Source of the DNA: Haemophilus sp.
GTDB taxonomy: Bacteria > Pseudomonadota > Gammaproteobacteria > Enterobacterales > Pasteurellaceae
Direction: 5' to 3'
DNA length: 11,892 bases
Assembly: GCA_019423005.1 (NCBI GenBank)
Contig: JAHZCF010000109.1
Span: 1 to 11,892, forward strand
Position numbers and translations under genes: made by a program. Under the pieces are notes generated by a model that ran no database searches, was not told the origin of the DNA, and worked only from the letters and a program-made list of their open reading frames with translations. Of the stretch, positions 1 through 7,107 are shown in pieces. Every line of letters starts with the position of its first letter. The stretch's first letter is position 1.

Positions 1-994
1 TTACCAATGTGGTTTTTGTTCTGCCTAATACGCTGTCATCAAATTTAAATAAATCGGCAATATAATCAAATAAACCTAAAGTCACCCCTAAGAATGAGGT
101 TGCAATAGCCATATAAGCAAAGAAATTCAATACAACCGCAATGTATTCCACTTCAATATATTTGTGTAATGCTTCTAATAATGCTGATACATCGCCGCCT
201 TTTTCAATCACGGGGGCAAATTCTGTACGTGGTAAATTACCTTGCACCGCAAGCTGCCATAAGATGTAAATCACTAAGGCTAAGCCTGTACCAATAAAGA
301 TCGATTTCATTACACGACTACCATCGCGATCGTAATATTTGACGAGACTCGGTACATTTCCATGGAAACCAAAAGACACTAAGCAAACAGGAAGTGCGGT
401 CAATAAATAAGGTAAATAAGTTTGATCACCTTCTGCAATAGTATTGAATAACACTTCTGTTTTTACAGAGCTCAATAAACCTGCGGTAGAAAGGAAGAAA
501 GCGACTACCATCCCAACAATCAATACAGTTGTGAAACGATCCACAGCTTTAGTGGAAAGCCACACGAAAGCCGCAAGAATAAAACAGAAAATTAAGGATC
601 CAGAAGTACGTCCAATATCGACCGCACTTTCAGCAGAACCAAAAGCTTGGTTAAGCAAGTTTTGTGTAATACCACCGCCTGAAGTGATGTAGGCATAAGT
701 CAAAATATACAAAACAAAAGCAACTGAAAGACCATTGATAATATTCCAGCCTTTACCTAACAAATCTTTTACGATGGTGTCAAAGCTTGAGCCGGTAGGA
801 TAATGTAAGTTGGCTTCTAAGATCATCAAACCTGATGTGGTCATACAAAACCAAGTGTAAACCAAAGCAATAATAGAGCCGATAAACCATACACCGGCCG
901 TTGAGGTTGGGTTCGCAAGCATACCTGCACCAATCGCGGTACCCGCAATAATCATGGCGCCGCCTAATAAAGAGGGGGATTTTTTTATTGTCAT
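1..994 (-). CDS. mtr: Tryptophan-specific permease Mtr (C-terminus cut by window edge)
   Basis: An inner-membrane, proton-coupled aromatic amino acid transporter of the Mtr/TnaB/TyrP (HAAAP) family. The 331 visible residues start MTIKKSPSLLGG and follow E. coli Mtr closely. Shared stretches include the glycine-rich first helix (residues 11-27, IAGTAIGAGML), TWFCM...SGLMILEAN (48-62), SSFDTIVKDLLGKGWN (69-84), FGFHGNVPSLVKYY (208-221) and ATSFLGVTLGLFDYIADLF (298-316). TyrP differs clearly at several of these, so the tryptophan permease is the better call. The family is about 415 residues long, so roughly 85 C-terminal residues lie beyond position 1. The ATG at 992-994 has a weak GGA seven bases upstream. 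Two uptake signal sequences lie inside the gene. A TrpR-like operator covers its promoter, which supports the substrate assignment. Confidence 0.93.
   Translation of the reverse strand, partial: MTIKKSPSLLGGAMIIAGTAIGAGMLANPTSTAGVWFIGSIIALVYTWFCMTTSGLMILEANLHYPTGSSFDTIVKDLLGKGWNIINGLSVAFVLYILTYAYITSGGGITQNLLNQAFGSAESAVDIGRTSGSLIFCFILAAFVWLSTKAVDRFTTVLIVGMVVAFFLSTAGLLSSVKTEVLFNTIAEGDQTYLPYLLTALPVCLVSFGFHGNVPSLVKYYDRDGSRVMKSIFIGTGLALVIYILWQLAVQGNLPRTEFAPVIEKGGDVSALLEALHKYIEVEYIAVVLNFFAYMAIATSFLGVTLGLFDYIADLFKFDDSVLGRTKTTLV
392..400 (+). repeat. DNA uptake signal sequence
   Basis: Exact AAGTGCGGT core within mtr. Confidence 0.9.
621..629 (-). repeat. DNA uptake signal sequence
   Basis: Exact core (ACCGCACTT on the plus strand) within mtr. 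Confidence 0.9.
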
Positions 995-1016
995 AGTAAA
1001 GTCCAGAAATGAAAAT

Positions 1017-1038
1017 TTGCACTATTATAGTAGTACAA
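1017..1038 (-). promoter_or_regulatory. TrpR-type operator over the mtr -10 box
   Basis: An imperfect 22-base palindrome. On the minus strand its arms are TTGTACTA and TAGTGCAA around six central bases, and seven of eight arm pairs are complementary. The inner arms GTACTA and TAGTGC match the known TrpR operator pattern (GNACTA-N6-TAGTNC). The palindrome contains the whole -10 hexamer and the expected start site, so a bound repressor would block RNA polymerase. E. coli mtr is repressed by TrpR. That the same holds here is inferred from the site and the gene. Confidence 0.7.
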
Positions 1039-1051
1039 ATTTAAAAGGCAA
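1017..1051 (-). promoter_or_regulatory. mtr promoter
   Basis: Read on the minus strand: -35 TTGCCT at 1051-1046, a 16-base spacer, then a perfect -10 TATAAT at 1029-1024. Transcription should begin near 1017, about 23 bases before the mtr start codon. Assigned from box quality and position only. Confidence 0.65.
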
Positions 1052-1061
1052 TCTTTTTGTA

Positions 1062-1089
1062 TCGACAAAAAGCAATAAATTTATATAAT
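1062..1089 (+). promoter_or_regulatory. Promoter of the M48 peptidase gene
   Basis: -35 TCGACA (1062-1067, one mismatch to TTGACA), a 16-base spacer and a perfect -10 TATAAT (1084-1089). The predicted start near 1096 gives a leader of about 20 bases with AAGGA before the ATG at 1117. It diverges from the mtr promoter without overlapping its boxes. Confidence 0.65.
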
Positions 1090-1116
1090 CATCCATCTCA
1101 ACAAAAAAGGATAATT

Positions 1117-1896
1117 ATGAAAAAACAACTCAAAAGTTTTGCGTTTGCTGTATTAGCAAGTGCGGTTATCACATCTTGTGCAGATTCAGCTTCAATCAAC
1201 CAACAAGCTGCAAGCAGCTATACACAAGAAATGGGGAAAATTCGCTCACAAGGTGCGATTGATACCACATCAAATACCGCAAGACGTATTCATCATGTCT
1301 TTAACAAAATGGTGCCTTATGCTAACCAAGCGAATGAGACAGGCTTGGAGTTTAACTGGCAAATTAATGTCATTAAATCTAAAGAGCTCAATGCTTGGGC
1401 TATGCCTGGCGGGAAAATGGCTTTCTATACAGGTTTAGTGGATACCTTACAACTAAGCGATAATGAAATCGCCGTTGTAATGGGCCATGAAATGGCGCAT
1501 GCTCTAAAAGAACACGGTAAAGCCAAAGCTAACTTCGGCACAATAAGTGCTATTGCTGGTGCAGTTGGTGGAACAGCTCTGTCTGTTGTCGTTGGAGCCG
1601 ACGTGACTGATTTAGTCACACTGACTAAAGACTTTGCTTTAGATAAGCCTTACTCTCGTAGCGCTGAAACTGAAGCCGATGAAGTGGGCCTCATGTTAAT
1701 GGCTCGCTCAGGTTACAATCCACAAGTCGCGCCTGGTTTATGGCAAAAAATGGCTAAAGCCTCTGGTGGCTCTAAAGGCGCACTTGATGTGTTAGCTTCT
1801 ACTCACCCGAGTGATGAATCTCGTCAAGAAAACTTACAACGCTTATTACCAGAAGCGATGGAGCTTTATAAAGCGGCAAAAAATAAAAATGGCTAA
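1117..1896 (+). CDS. M48-family zinc metallopeptidase, predicted lipoprotein (LoiP/YcaL-like)
   Basis: A 259-residue predicted cell-envelope zinc endopeptidase. It starts with a lysine-rich, hydrophobic signal peptide ending in a lipobox-like VITS-C, which puts the lipidated cysteine at residue 21. The catalytic motif is HEMAH at 124-128, within a typical M48 context (NEIAVVMGHEMAHAL). The third zinc ligand is probably E184 in ETEAD (184-188). H230 in STHPS is also typical of the family. Between them is a Gly/Ala-rich segment (141-165) that could be a membrane-associated helix. The chosen ATG has AAGGA at a good distance; an in-frame TTG at 1057 lies upstream of the promoter -10 box and is rejected. 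E. coli LoiP and YcaL are the nearest relatives I know, both linked to outer-membrane protein quality control. The exact orthologue, and so a gene symbol, cannot be fixed. A hairpin terminator follows. Confidence 0.88.
   Translation: MKKQLKSFAFAVLASAVITSCADSASINQQAASSYTQEMGKIRSQGAIDTTSNTARRIHHVFNKMVPYANQANETGLEFNWQINVIKSKELNAWAMPGGKMAFYTGLVDTLQLSDNEIAVVMGHEMAHALKEHGKAKANFGTISAIAGAVGGTALSVVVGADVTDLVTLTKDFALDKPYSRSAETEADEVGLMLMARSGYNPQVAPGLWQKMAKASGGSKGALDVLASTHPSDESRQENLQRLLPEAMELYKAAKNKNG
1158..1166 (+). repeat. DNA uptake signal sequence
   Basis: Exact core within the signal-peptide codons of the M48 lipoprotein gene, just before the lipobox. Confidence 0.9.
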
Positions 1897-1916
1897 ATAA
1901 AATAGTCAAAAAATTG

Positions 1917-1925
1917 ACCGCACTT
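1917..1925 (-). repeat. DNA uptake signal sequence
   Basis: Exact core, unpaired, between the M48 stop codon and its terminator. Confidence 0.9.
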
Positions 1926-1932
1926 TACAAAT

Positions 1933-1960
1933 AAAAAGCGAGCATCATGTTCGCTTTTTT
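1933..1960 (+). terminator. Rho-independent terminator after the M48 peptidase gene
   Basis: A nine-base-pair stem (AAAAAGCGA at 1933-1941 with TCGCTTTTT at 1951-1959) around a nine-base loop, with the stem's own T-run as tail. It begins 37 bases after the stop codon. Confidence 0.75.
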
Positions 1961-1973
1961 AATGCTTAAAAGA

Positions 1974-2012
1974 AAACCGCACTTGAAAAATAAAAGTGCG
2001 GTTTGTTTTTTT
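1974..2012. terminator. Inverted USS pair acting as a terminator between convergent genes
   Basis: Two uptake signal sequences face each other: AAACCGCACTT at 1974-1984 and AAGTGCGGTTT at 1994-2004. They form an 11-base-pair stem with a nine-base loop. On the plus strand a T-rich tail (2002-2012) follows. On the minus strand the tail is shorter (TTTTCTTTT). The pair lies between the 3' ends of the M48 gene and acrB, so it may end both transcripts. Paired USSs serving as terminators are a known feature of Pasteurellaceae genomes. Confidence 0.7.
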
Positions 2013-2025
2013 ATAGTATTTTCAA

Positions 2026-5000
2026 TTAATGTTGTTCGTTAATGTGACCTCCAATTGGTTTTACATTTTCATCAAACACTGGTAACGGTTTGTGTTCGCT
2101 TGCAATGTAAGAATAAATCACTGGCAACACGAACAAGGTAAACAATGTACCGATTGCCAAACCAGCCACGATAACGATACCCATACTGAAACGAGATACC
2201 GCACCCGCACCTGTTGCATAAAGCAACGGTACAAGACCTGCAATCATCGCTGCGGTTGTCATCAGAATTGGACGTAAACGTACTTTAGCCGCTTCGGTAA
2301 TCGCTTCAACACGCGTTTTACCATGATTTAACTGCTCTTCTTTCGCTACTTCACACATTAAAATACCGTGTTTTGTGATAAGTCCGACTAAGGTAATCAA
2401 ACCAACCTGTGAGTAGATATTTAGCGTTGTGCCTGCAATACCAATAAATCCGAAAGCATTTAAGGCTAACAATGCGCCACTCACGGCTAACGGTACGGAA
2501 ATCATAATCACGATTGGATCGCGAATTGATTCAAACTGAATCGCCAAGACTAAGAAAATAATCACTACCGCAAGTAAGAACGTTACAGCAAGTGCATTAC
2601 CTTCTTGTACTAACTGACGCGCTTCACCTTTAAAGTCATAGTTATAACCCTGTGGTAACGTATTTTTCGCATTGTCTTGCAACCATTGGATTGCATCACC
2701 AATTGAAGTACCAGGCATTGGCACTGCACTGATTACCGCTGAGTTCAATTGGCTAAAACGCGGTAATGAACTTGGTTGAGGTTCTAATGTTGCTGTTACT
2801 AAGCTACTTAATGGCACAGAGGTACCATTTGCTGCAGTAACATAATACTTATTAAAACTTTCCGGAGATAAACGATTGTCACGTTTTACTTGGGAAATGA
2901 TTTTATAAGCACGGCCGTCAATATCCACACGTTCAATGGTTGCGGCAGATAAGAAACTCCCTAACGTACGGCTGATTTGTTGCATCGTAATACCGTAAGT
3001 CCCCGCTTTTTCACGGTCGATCTTAATACGCATTTGAGCAGTATCAAATTTAAGATCGAGGTTGGTATAAACGAACTTACTGGATTTCTGCATATCCTCT
3101 AAGAATTTACCTGCCACATTCGCTAAATCGCCATAGTCTTGTGACGTACTAATCACAAAACCAATTGGAGGACCTTGCTCCCCTGTATCAATTTCTGGGA
3201 ACGCAAAGCCTTGCACTGACACTTCAGGAATCGCTTTCGCCTTTGCATTTAATTCATTCATGATAGCCGTTTGGCTTTTTGAGCGTTCTTTCCAATCTTT
3301 TAAAGTCACAACGTTTAAAGATTGGTTAGAACTTGGAGCCCCTGCAATCGTCATCGCAAACTGTACTTCTGGCGTATTGGTTAAAATCTCTTGATAAGGT
3401 GCCATCGCATTTTGCACATAATCCACGTTCACGTTAGAAGGTGCAGAACCGATTGCCAAAAATGCGCCTTTATCTTCTGTAGGTGTTAATTCACTTGAAA
3501 GTGATTTAAACAACACGGGTAAGGTTGCAAAAATGATTGCCGCAAACATCAACATACATTTACGGTTTACCATCACCAAATCAAGTACATACGCATAAGC
3601 TGCATTCACTTTACTAAGGGTATGCTCTACTCGTTGTTCCAATTTACTTGGAGCCTCATTGGATTTTAGCAATTTACTGGTCATCATTGGTGAAAGCGTT
3701 AATGCTACGATACCGGAAATAAATACTGCTCCAGCAAGGGTTAAAGCAAACTCTTTAAACAACGTACCCGTAATACCGCCCATTAACGCCATTGGAGAAT
3801 ATACCGCAATCAAGGCAATGGTCATGGAAATAACCGGAACGGCAATTTCACGCGTACCGATAATCGCCGCACGGAATGGCGTTTCACCTAACTTAATGTG
3901 GCGGTCTACGTTTTCCAATACCACAATCGCATCATCCACCACCAAACCGATGGCTAGAATCAATGCTAGCAAAGTCATCAAGTTAATGGAGAAATCAAAT
4001 GATTGAAGCAACATGATTACCCCAATTAATGAAATCGGAATAGTGATAACCGGGATTAAAATCGCGCGGAATGAACCAATAAACATGGTAATCACCACCA
4101 ACACGATTATCGTTGCCTCAACAATCGTTTTGATTACTTCATTAATTGAGTTATTAATCGCAATTGTACGGTCATATAAGATGTCAGATTCAATAGCATC
4201 CGGTAGATTATTTTTAATACTGTCATATAGCGGACGTACTTTCGCCGCTACCGTTAATGGGTTTGCTGACGAGGTTGGGTTAATCGCTAATACAACAGAA
4301 TCTGCGCCATTGGCTACCGCACGTGAGCTATCGCTTGATTTATTTAACTCGATATCGGCGATATCGCGTAAACGTACCAATTTATCACCGTTTGATGTCA
4401 CAATTAAGTTGCCTAATTCTTCAACTGATTTTGTCGTGGTTTCTACTTTGTTTTTATAGGTCACAAAATAGCCATTATCATTACCAGCCGCTGTTTGAAC
4501 GTTATTCGCTGATAATGCAGACATCACTTGTGTGGCAGAAAGGTTTTGAGCCGCCATTTTTTCTGGATCTAACCAAACACGAAGTGCGTACTCTGATGCA
4601 CCAAAGATCTGTACGCTCGCCACCCCTTCTACGGTAAAGAACTGAGGTTTGACTACGCGTTGAATATAGTCAGTCACTTGGCTTGCATCAAGTTTGTTAG
4701 AACGGAAACTAATGTACATAATTCCCGAACCACCTGTAGAGGAAGAAACCGTTGGATCTTCAATACCACTTGGCAATTCAGAACGAACCGAGTTAACTTT
4801 GGCTAACACATCTGCCAAGGCTGCATTCGGATCGGTATTTAATTTCATTTTTACGGTGACTGTTGAAGTGCTTGGGCTAGAGCTTGAAGACATATAGTCC
4901 ACATTGTCTGCTTGTGCTACCGCTTCTTCAATTTTCGAGGTCACAAATGCCTGAATTAAGTTTGCATCTGCACCTGGATATGCGGTGGTCACCGTAATTA

Positions 5001-5130
5001 CCGTTGTGGTCATTTTCGGATATTCGCGCACAGCCAATTTCGAGATCGCTTGTAAACCTAAAATAATGATTAACAAGCTAATCGAAACCGCCAAAACAGG
5101 GCGACGAATAAATATATCGGTAAATCTCAT
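2026..5130 (-). CDS. acrB: RND multidrug efflux pump, AcrB-type (HAE1 family)
   Basis: A 1034-residue inner-membrane drug/proton antiporter, full length for the family. The N-terminus (MRFTDIFIRRPVLAVSIS) is the usual RND start with the first membrane helix. The proton-relay residues can be placed: D399 and D400 in GLVVDDAIVVLENVDR (helix 4), K920 in GLITKHGIL (helix 10) and R951 in RLRPILMTT. These match D407, D408, K940 and R971 of E. coli AcrB. Two large periplasmic loops (about 30-335 and 545-845) form the porter and docking domains. The gene begins 13 bases after acrA and is surely co-transcribed with it. It would work with AcrA and a TolC-type outer-membrane channel, which is not in this window. 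H. influenzae has an equivalent AcrRAB set. No exact uptake signal occurs within the gene. Confidence 0.95.
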   Translation of the reverse strand: MRFTDIFIRRPVLAVSISLLIIILGLQAISKLAVREYPKMTTTVITVTTAYPGADANLIQAFVTSKIEEAVAQADNVDYMSSSSSPSTSTVTVKMKLNTDPNAALADVLAKVNSVRSELPSGIEDPTVSSSTGGSGIMYISFRSNKLDASQVTDYIQRVVKPQFFTVEGVASVQIFGASEYALRVWLDPEKMAAQNLSATQVMSALSANNVQTAAGNDNGYFVTYKNKVETTTKSVEELGNLIVTSNGDKLVRLRDIADIELNKSSDSSRAVANGADSVVLAINPTSSANPLTVAAKVRPLYDSIKNNLPDAIESDILYDRTIAINNSINEVIKTIVEATIIVLVVITMFIGSFRAILIPVITIPISLIGVIMLLQSFDFSINLMTLLALILAIGLVVDDAIVVLENVDRHIKLGETPFRAAIIGTREIAVPVISMTIALIAVYSPMALMGGITGTLFKEFALTLAGAVFISGIVALTLSPMMTSKLLKSNEAPSKLEQRVEHTLSKVNAAYAYVLDLVMVNRKCMLMFAAIIFATLPVLFKSLSSELTPTEDKGAFLAIGSAPSNVNVDYVQNAMAPYQEILTNTPEVQFAMTIAGAPSSNQSLNVVTLKDWKERSKSQTAIMNELNAKAKAIPEVSVQGFAFPEIDTGEQGPPIGFVISTSQDYGDLANVAGKFLEDMQKSSKFVYTNLDLKFDTAQMRIKIDREKAGTYGITMQQISRTLGSFLSAATIERVDIDGRAYKIISQVKRDNRLSPESFNKYYVTAANGTSVPLSSLVTATLEPQPSSLPRFSQLNSAVISAVPMPGTSIGDAIQWLQDNAKNTLPQGYNYDFKGEARQLVQEGNALAVTFLLAVVIIFLVLAIQFESIRDPIVIMISVPLAVSGALLALNAFGFIGIAGTTLNIYSQVGLITLVGLITKHGILMCEVAKEEQLNHGKTRVEAITEAAKVRLRPILMTTAAMIAGLVPLLYATGAGAVSRFSMGIVIVAGLAIGTLFTLFVLPVIYSYIASEHKPLPVFDENVKPIGGHINEQH

Positions 5131-5143
5131 TCGCTTTTCCTAA

Positions 5144-6340
5144 CTAAAGATTCGTTTTATTCGCAGGTTGTTCAGTACCCACGCCCGCTTTATCTGCAAC
5201 AGAGACTAATGCACCGTTACTTAAGTTTTGCTGACCGCCGGTCACAATTTTATCGCCTACTTTGACTTCATCGCCTTTTAATTGTGCATAAATACCTTGA
5301 CGATCTTTCGTAAATACAGTGATTGATTTTGCACGGTACATATTCGCGGCTTTTTCTGCACCGCCTAATTTCTCAATATCTTCATCGGAAAGTGCGGTCA
5401 AAATATAAAGCGATTCGCCATACATGTTGTAGCTCACTGCCACTTGTGGCACAACGATTTGATTATGCTCAGTTGGTAAAGCGACATTTAAGCGAGTAAA
5501 CATTCCGGATAATAATTTTGCACCATCTTCTGGTTCAAACGTTGCTTGAACATCGACTAAACCCGTTGAGGAATTAATTGCCGGCTCAATTGCAGTAACC
5601 TTAGCTGCAAATGTTTCACCTTTACGCGCATCTGCCGTAGCTGTTACTTTTTGACCAATATGCAATTTATCTAATAGGTTTTGAGCAATCGCAAAATCGA
5701 CTTTCATTGAAGAACGATCTTCCACACGCACAATTTCAGTACCGTTTGAAACATACTGACCAACATTCACTTTCACGATACCAGCTTTACCATCAAATGG
5801 TGCCACGATTTGGCGACGCTCAATGGTTGCTTTTAATGACTCAATATTTGCCGCTTGTGCTTCATAAGCTGATTTTGCGTTATCTAATTCTTGACGAGAA
5901 ACGGCACCGCTGCCTGCAAGGTTTGCATAACGTTGATAAGTTTGACGTAATGACACCACTTGAGCTTGAGCCGCTTGTAAGCTTGCACGCTCAACGGAAC
6001 TATCTAACTCAACTAACAAATCACCCTTTTTCACGCTTTGGCCATTTTGCACGAGCACTTTAGACACGGTTCCAGCGCTTTGTGCACTTAACATCGCCCC
6101 TTGATTTGGACGAACAAGACCGGTTGTTTCAATGATCGGCGTCCATTCTGAAGCCTTAACTGTCATTGCGGTAACAGGAGAAGCTGTTTCAGGTTTATTT
6201 GCTAAGAAATCAGCAATGCCTTTTGCTTTCATTTGATTAAGAAAAATCATTGCAGCAAAAATTAACACAAATACGCCTAACGCTAATTTCAAAAAGAAAA
6301 CGTGCGAACGCTTTGGTCTATTAGTTTGAGTTATACTCAT
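5144..6340 (-). CDS. acrA: RND efflux periplasmic adaptor (membrane-fusion protein), AcrA-type
   Basis: A 398-residue adaptor linking the inner-membrane pump to the outer-membrane channel. A basic N-terminus precedes one hydrophobic helix (about 15-35). No lipobox cysteine is present, so the protein appears anchored by an uncleaved helix rather than lipidated like E. coli AcrA. Then come a first lipoyl half (about 85-113, AGTVSKVLVQNGQSVKKGDLL), an alanine/glutamine-rich coiled-coil hairpin (about 113-176), the second lipoyl half (QIVAPFDGKAGIVKVNVGQ, 177-195), and beta-barrel and membrane-proximal domains (about 210-385). The start codon has GGAG eight bases upstream. It lies 30 bases after acrR and 13 before acrB. 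One uptake signal is in the coding region. Confidence 0.93.
   Translation of the reverse strand: MSITQTNRPKRSHVFFLKLALGVFVLIFAAMIFLNQMKAKGIADFLANKPETASPVTAMTVKASEWTPIIETTGLVRPNQGAMLSAQSAGTVSKVLVQNGQSVKKGDLLVELDSSVERASLQAAQAQVVSLRQTYQRYANLAGSGAVSRQELDNAKSAYEAQAANIESLKATIERRQIVAPFDGKAGIVKVNVGQYVSNGTEIVRVEDRSSMKVDFAIAQNLLDKLHIGQKVTATADARKGETFAAKVTAIEPAINSSTGLVDVQATFEPEDGAKLLSGMFTRLNVALPTEHNQIVVPQVAVSYNMYGESLYILTALSDEDIEKLGGAEKAANMYRAKSITVFTKDRQGIYAQLKGDEVKVGDKIVTGGQQNLSNGALVSVADKAGVGTEQPANKTNL
5390..5398 (+). repeat. DNA uptake signal sequence
   Basis: Exact core within acrA. Confidence 0.9.
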
Positions 6341-6370
6341 TTGGAAAACTCCATTAAGACAATAAAATGA

Positions 6371-6949
6371 CTACTTCTGAATTGCACGCCAAGAGCGTTC
6401 AATGACAGATTCTAATACCACATCGGTAACCGCTATACCGAGAAATTTGTTATCTGAGGCTAAAACTATTGCAGTATCTAGACTCAGCAAAAATAAAATT
6501 CGAGGATCTAAATCAGCTAACACATTTGCTGCTTGTCCCTTTATACAAAACTGATCCCAGCATGAATGTTCCATCTTTTTACAGATCTCAATAAATTCTG
6601 GCAAGGATTGATATTGGTTCATATTTGACAAAATTTTTGGATTTTCTTGAAGAAAATGCCAAATATTCCACCACATTCTTCTGTATTGCTCGAAAAAAGA
6701 TTGGCTTTCATCAAAGCCTTCTTCAATCGCTGTAACAAACTTATTGAACACTCGACGAGTAAATTGAACTAGTAACTCGTCTTTACTCTTAAAATAAAGG
6801 TAAATCGTGCCAGCTGCGATGCCAGCCTCCTTGGCTAACTTATGCATAGAAAGATGATGTAATCCTTCTTTTGCCATAAGACGATCTGTAGCATCAAAGA
6901 TCTGCTCGCTGATATCAAGCTTCGTTTTAGAGGCTTTTACTTGTCGCAT
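6371..6949 (-). CDS. acrR: TetR-family repressor of the efflux operon, AcrR
   Basis: A 192-residue TetR-type regulator, typical family length. The DNA-binding domain fills residues 10-60. The helix-turn-helix is LSMHKLAKEAGIAAGTIYLY (33-52), followed by FKSKDELL, a standard TetR signature. The rest is a variable helical ligand domain with aromatic and cysteine residues (such as WWNIWHF, 93-99) that could line a drug pocket. It is the first gene of the operon with acrA and acrB. A palindromic operator overlaps its promoter, which implies self-repression. The ATG at 6947-6949 has almost no Shine-Dalgarno match, but a later start would remove the first DNA-binding helix, so this start is kept. 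Loss of AcrR is known to raise efflux in H. influenzae. Confidence 0.92.
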   Translation of the reverse strand: MRQVKASKTKLDISEQIFDATDRLMAKEGLHHLSMHKLAKEAGIAAGTIYLYFKSKDELLVQFTRRVFNKFVTAIEEGFDESQSFFEQYRRMWWNIWHFLQENPKILSNMNQYQSLPEFIEICKKMEHSCWDQFCIKGQAANVLADLDPRILFLLSLDTAIVLASDNKFLGIAVTDVVLESVIERSWRAIQK

Positions 6950-6973
6950 AATAAAAAATTAAATTCTTCGGGT

Positions 6974-7001
6974 TATATATGAAAAAGGTCATTTAAGACA
7001 A
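6974..7001 (-). promoter_or_regulatory. Possible second, proximal acrR promoter
   Basis: Read on the minus strand: -35 TTGTCT (7001-6996), a 16-base spacer, then -10 TATATA (6979-6974). It would give a very short leader of about 18 bases. It lies downstream of the palindromic operator and is weaker than the distal promoter. Confidence 0.35.
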
Positions 7002-7014
7002 ACATTAAAAAATG

Positions 7015-7028
7015 AATGAACGTTCATT
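7015..7028. promoter_or_regulatory. Probable AcrR operator
   Basis: AATGAACGTTCATT is a perfect 14-base palindrome, the kind of site bound by TetR-family dimers. It overlaps the -10 box (7026-7031) and expected start site of the distal acrR promoter. Binding by AcrR is inferred from the adjacent tetR-type gene; no other regulator gene is near. Confidence 0.7.
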
Positions 7029-7053
7029 TTATTGATTTTTCATTTTTTGGCAA
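7026..7053 (-). promoter_or_regulatory. Main promoter of acrRAB
   Basis: On the minus strand: -35 TTGCCA (7053-7048, five of six), a 16-base spacer, and -10 TAAAAT (7031-7026, five of six). The start near 7019 falls in the palindromic operator and gives a leader of about 70 AT-rich bases before acrR. Confidence 0.6.
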
Positions 7054-7060
7054 GCAAAAA

Positions 7061-7097
7061 ATATAAAAAAAGTGCGGTTATTTTTAACCGCACTTTT
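7061..7097 (-). terminator. Inverted USS pair terminating ftsN
   Basis: Two uptake signals face each other: AAAAGTGCGGTTA at 7068-7080 and TAACCGCACTTTT at 7085-7097. They form a perfect 13-base-pair stem with a four-base loop. On the minus strand a T-rich run follows (TTTTTTATAT). It starts 11 bases past the ftsN stop and separates ftsN from the acrRAB promoter. Confidence 0.82.
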
Positions 7098-7107
7098 AAA
7101 TTCTGAA

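Noticed and set aside
1057..1116. TTG start extending the M48 peptidase by 20 residues
   Set aside because: It lies upstream of the predicted transcription start and would put a polar segment before the signal peptide; the ATG at 1117 has a good ribosome-binding site.
3659..4459. Long open frames on the plus strand opposite acrB
   Set aside because: They lie antisense to a full-length, well-conserved RND pump, have no ribosome-binding sites and resemble no known family.
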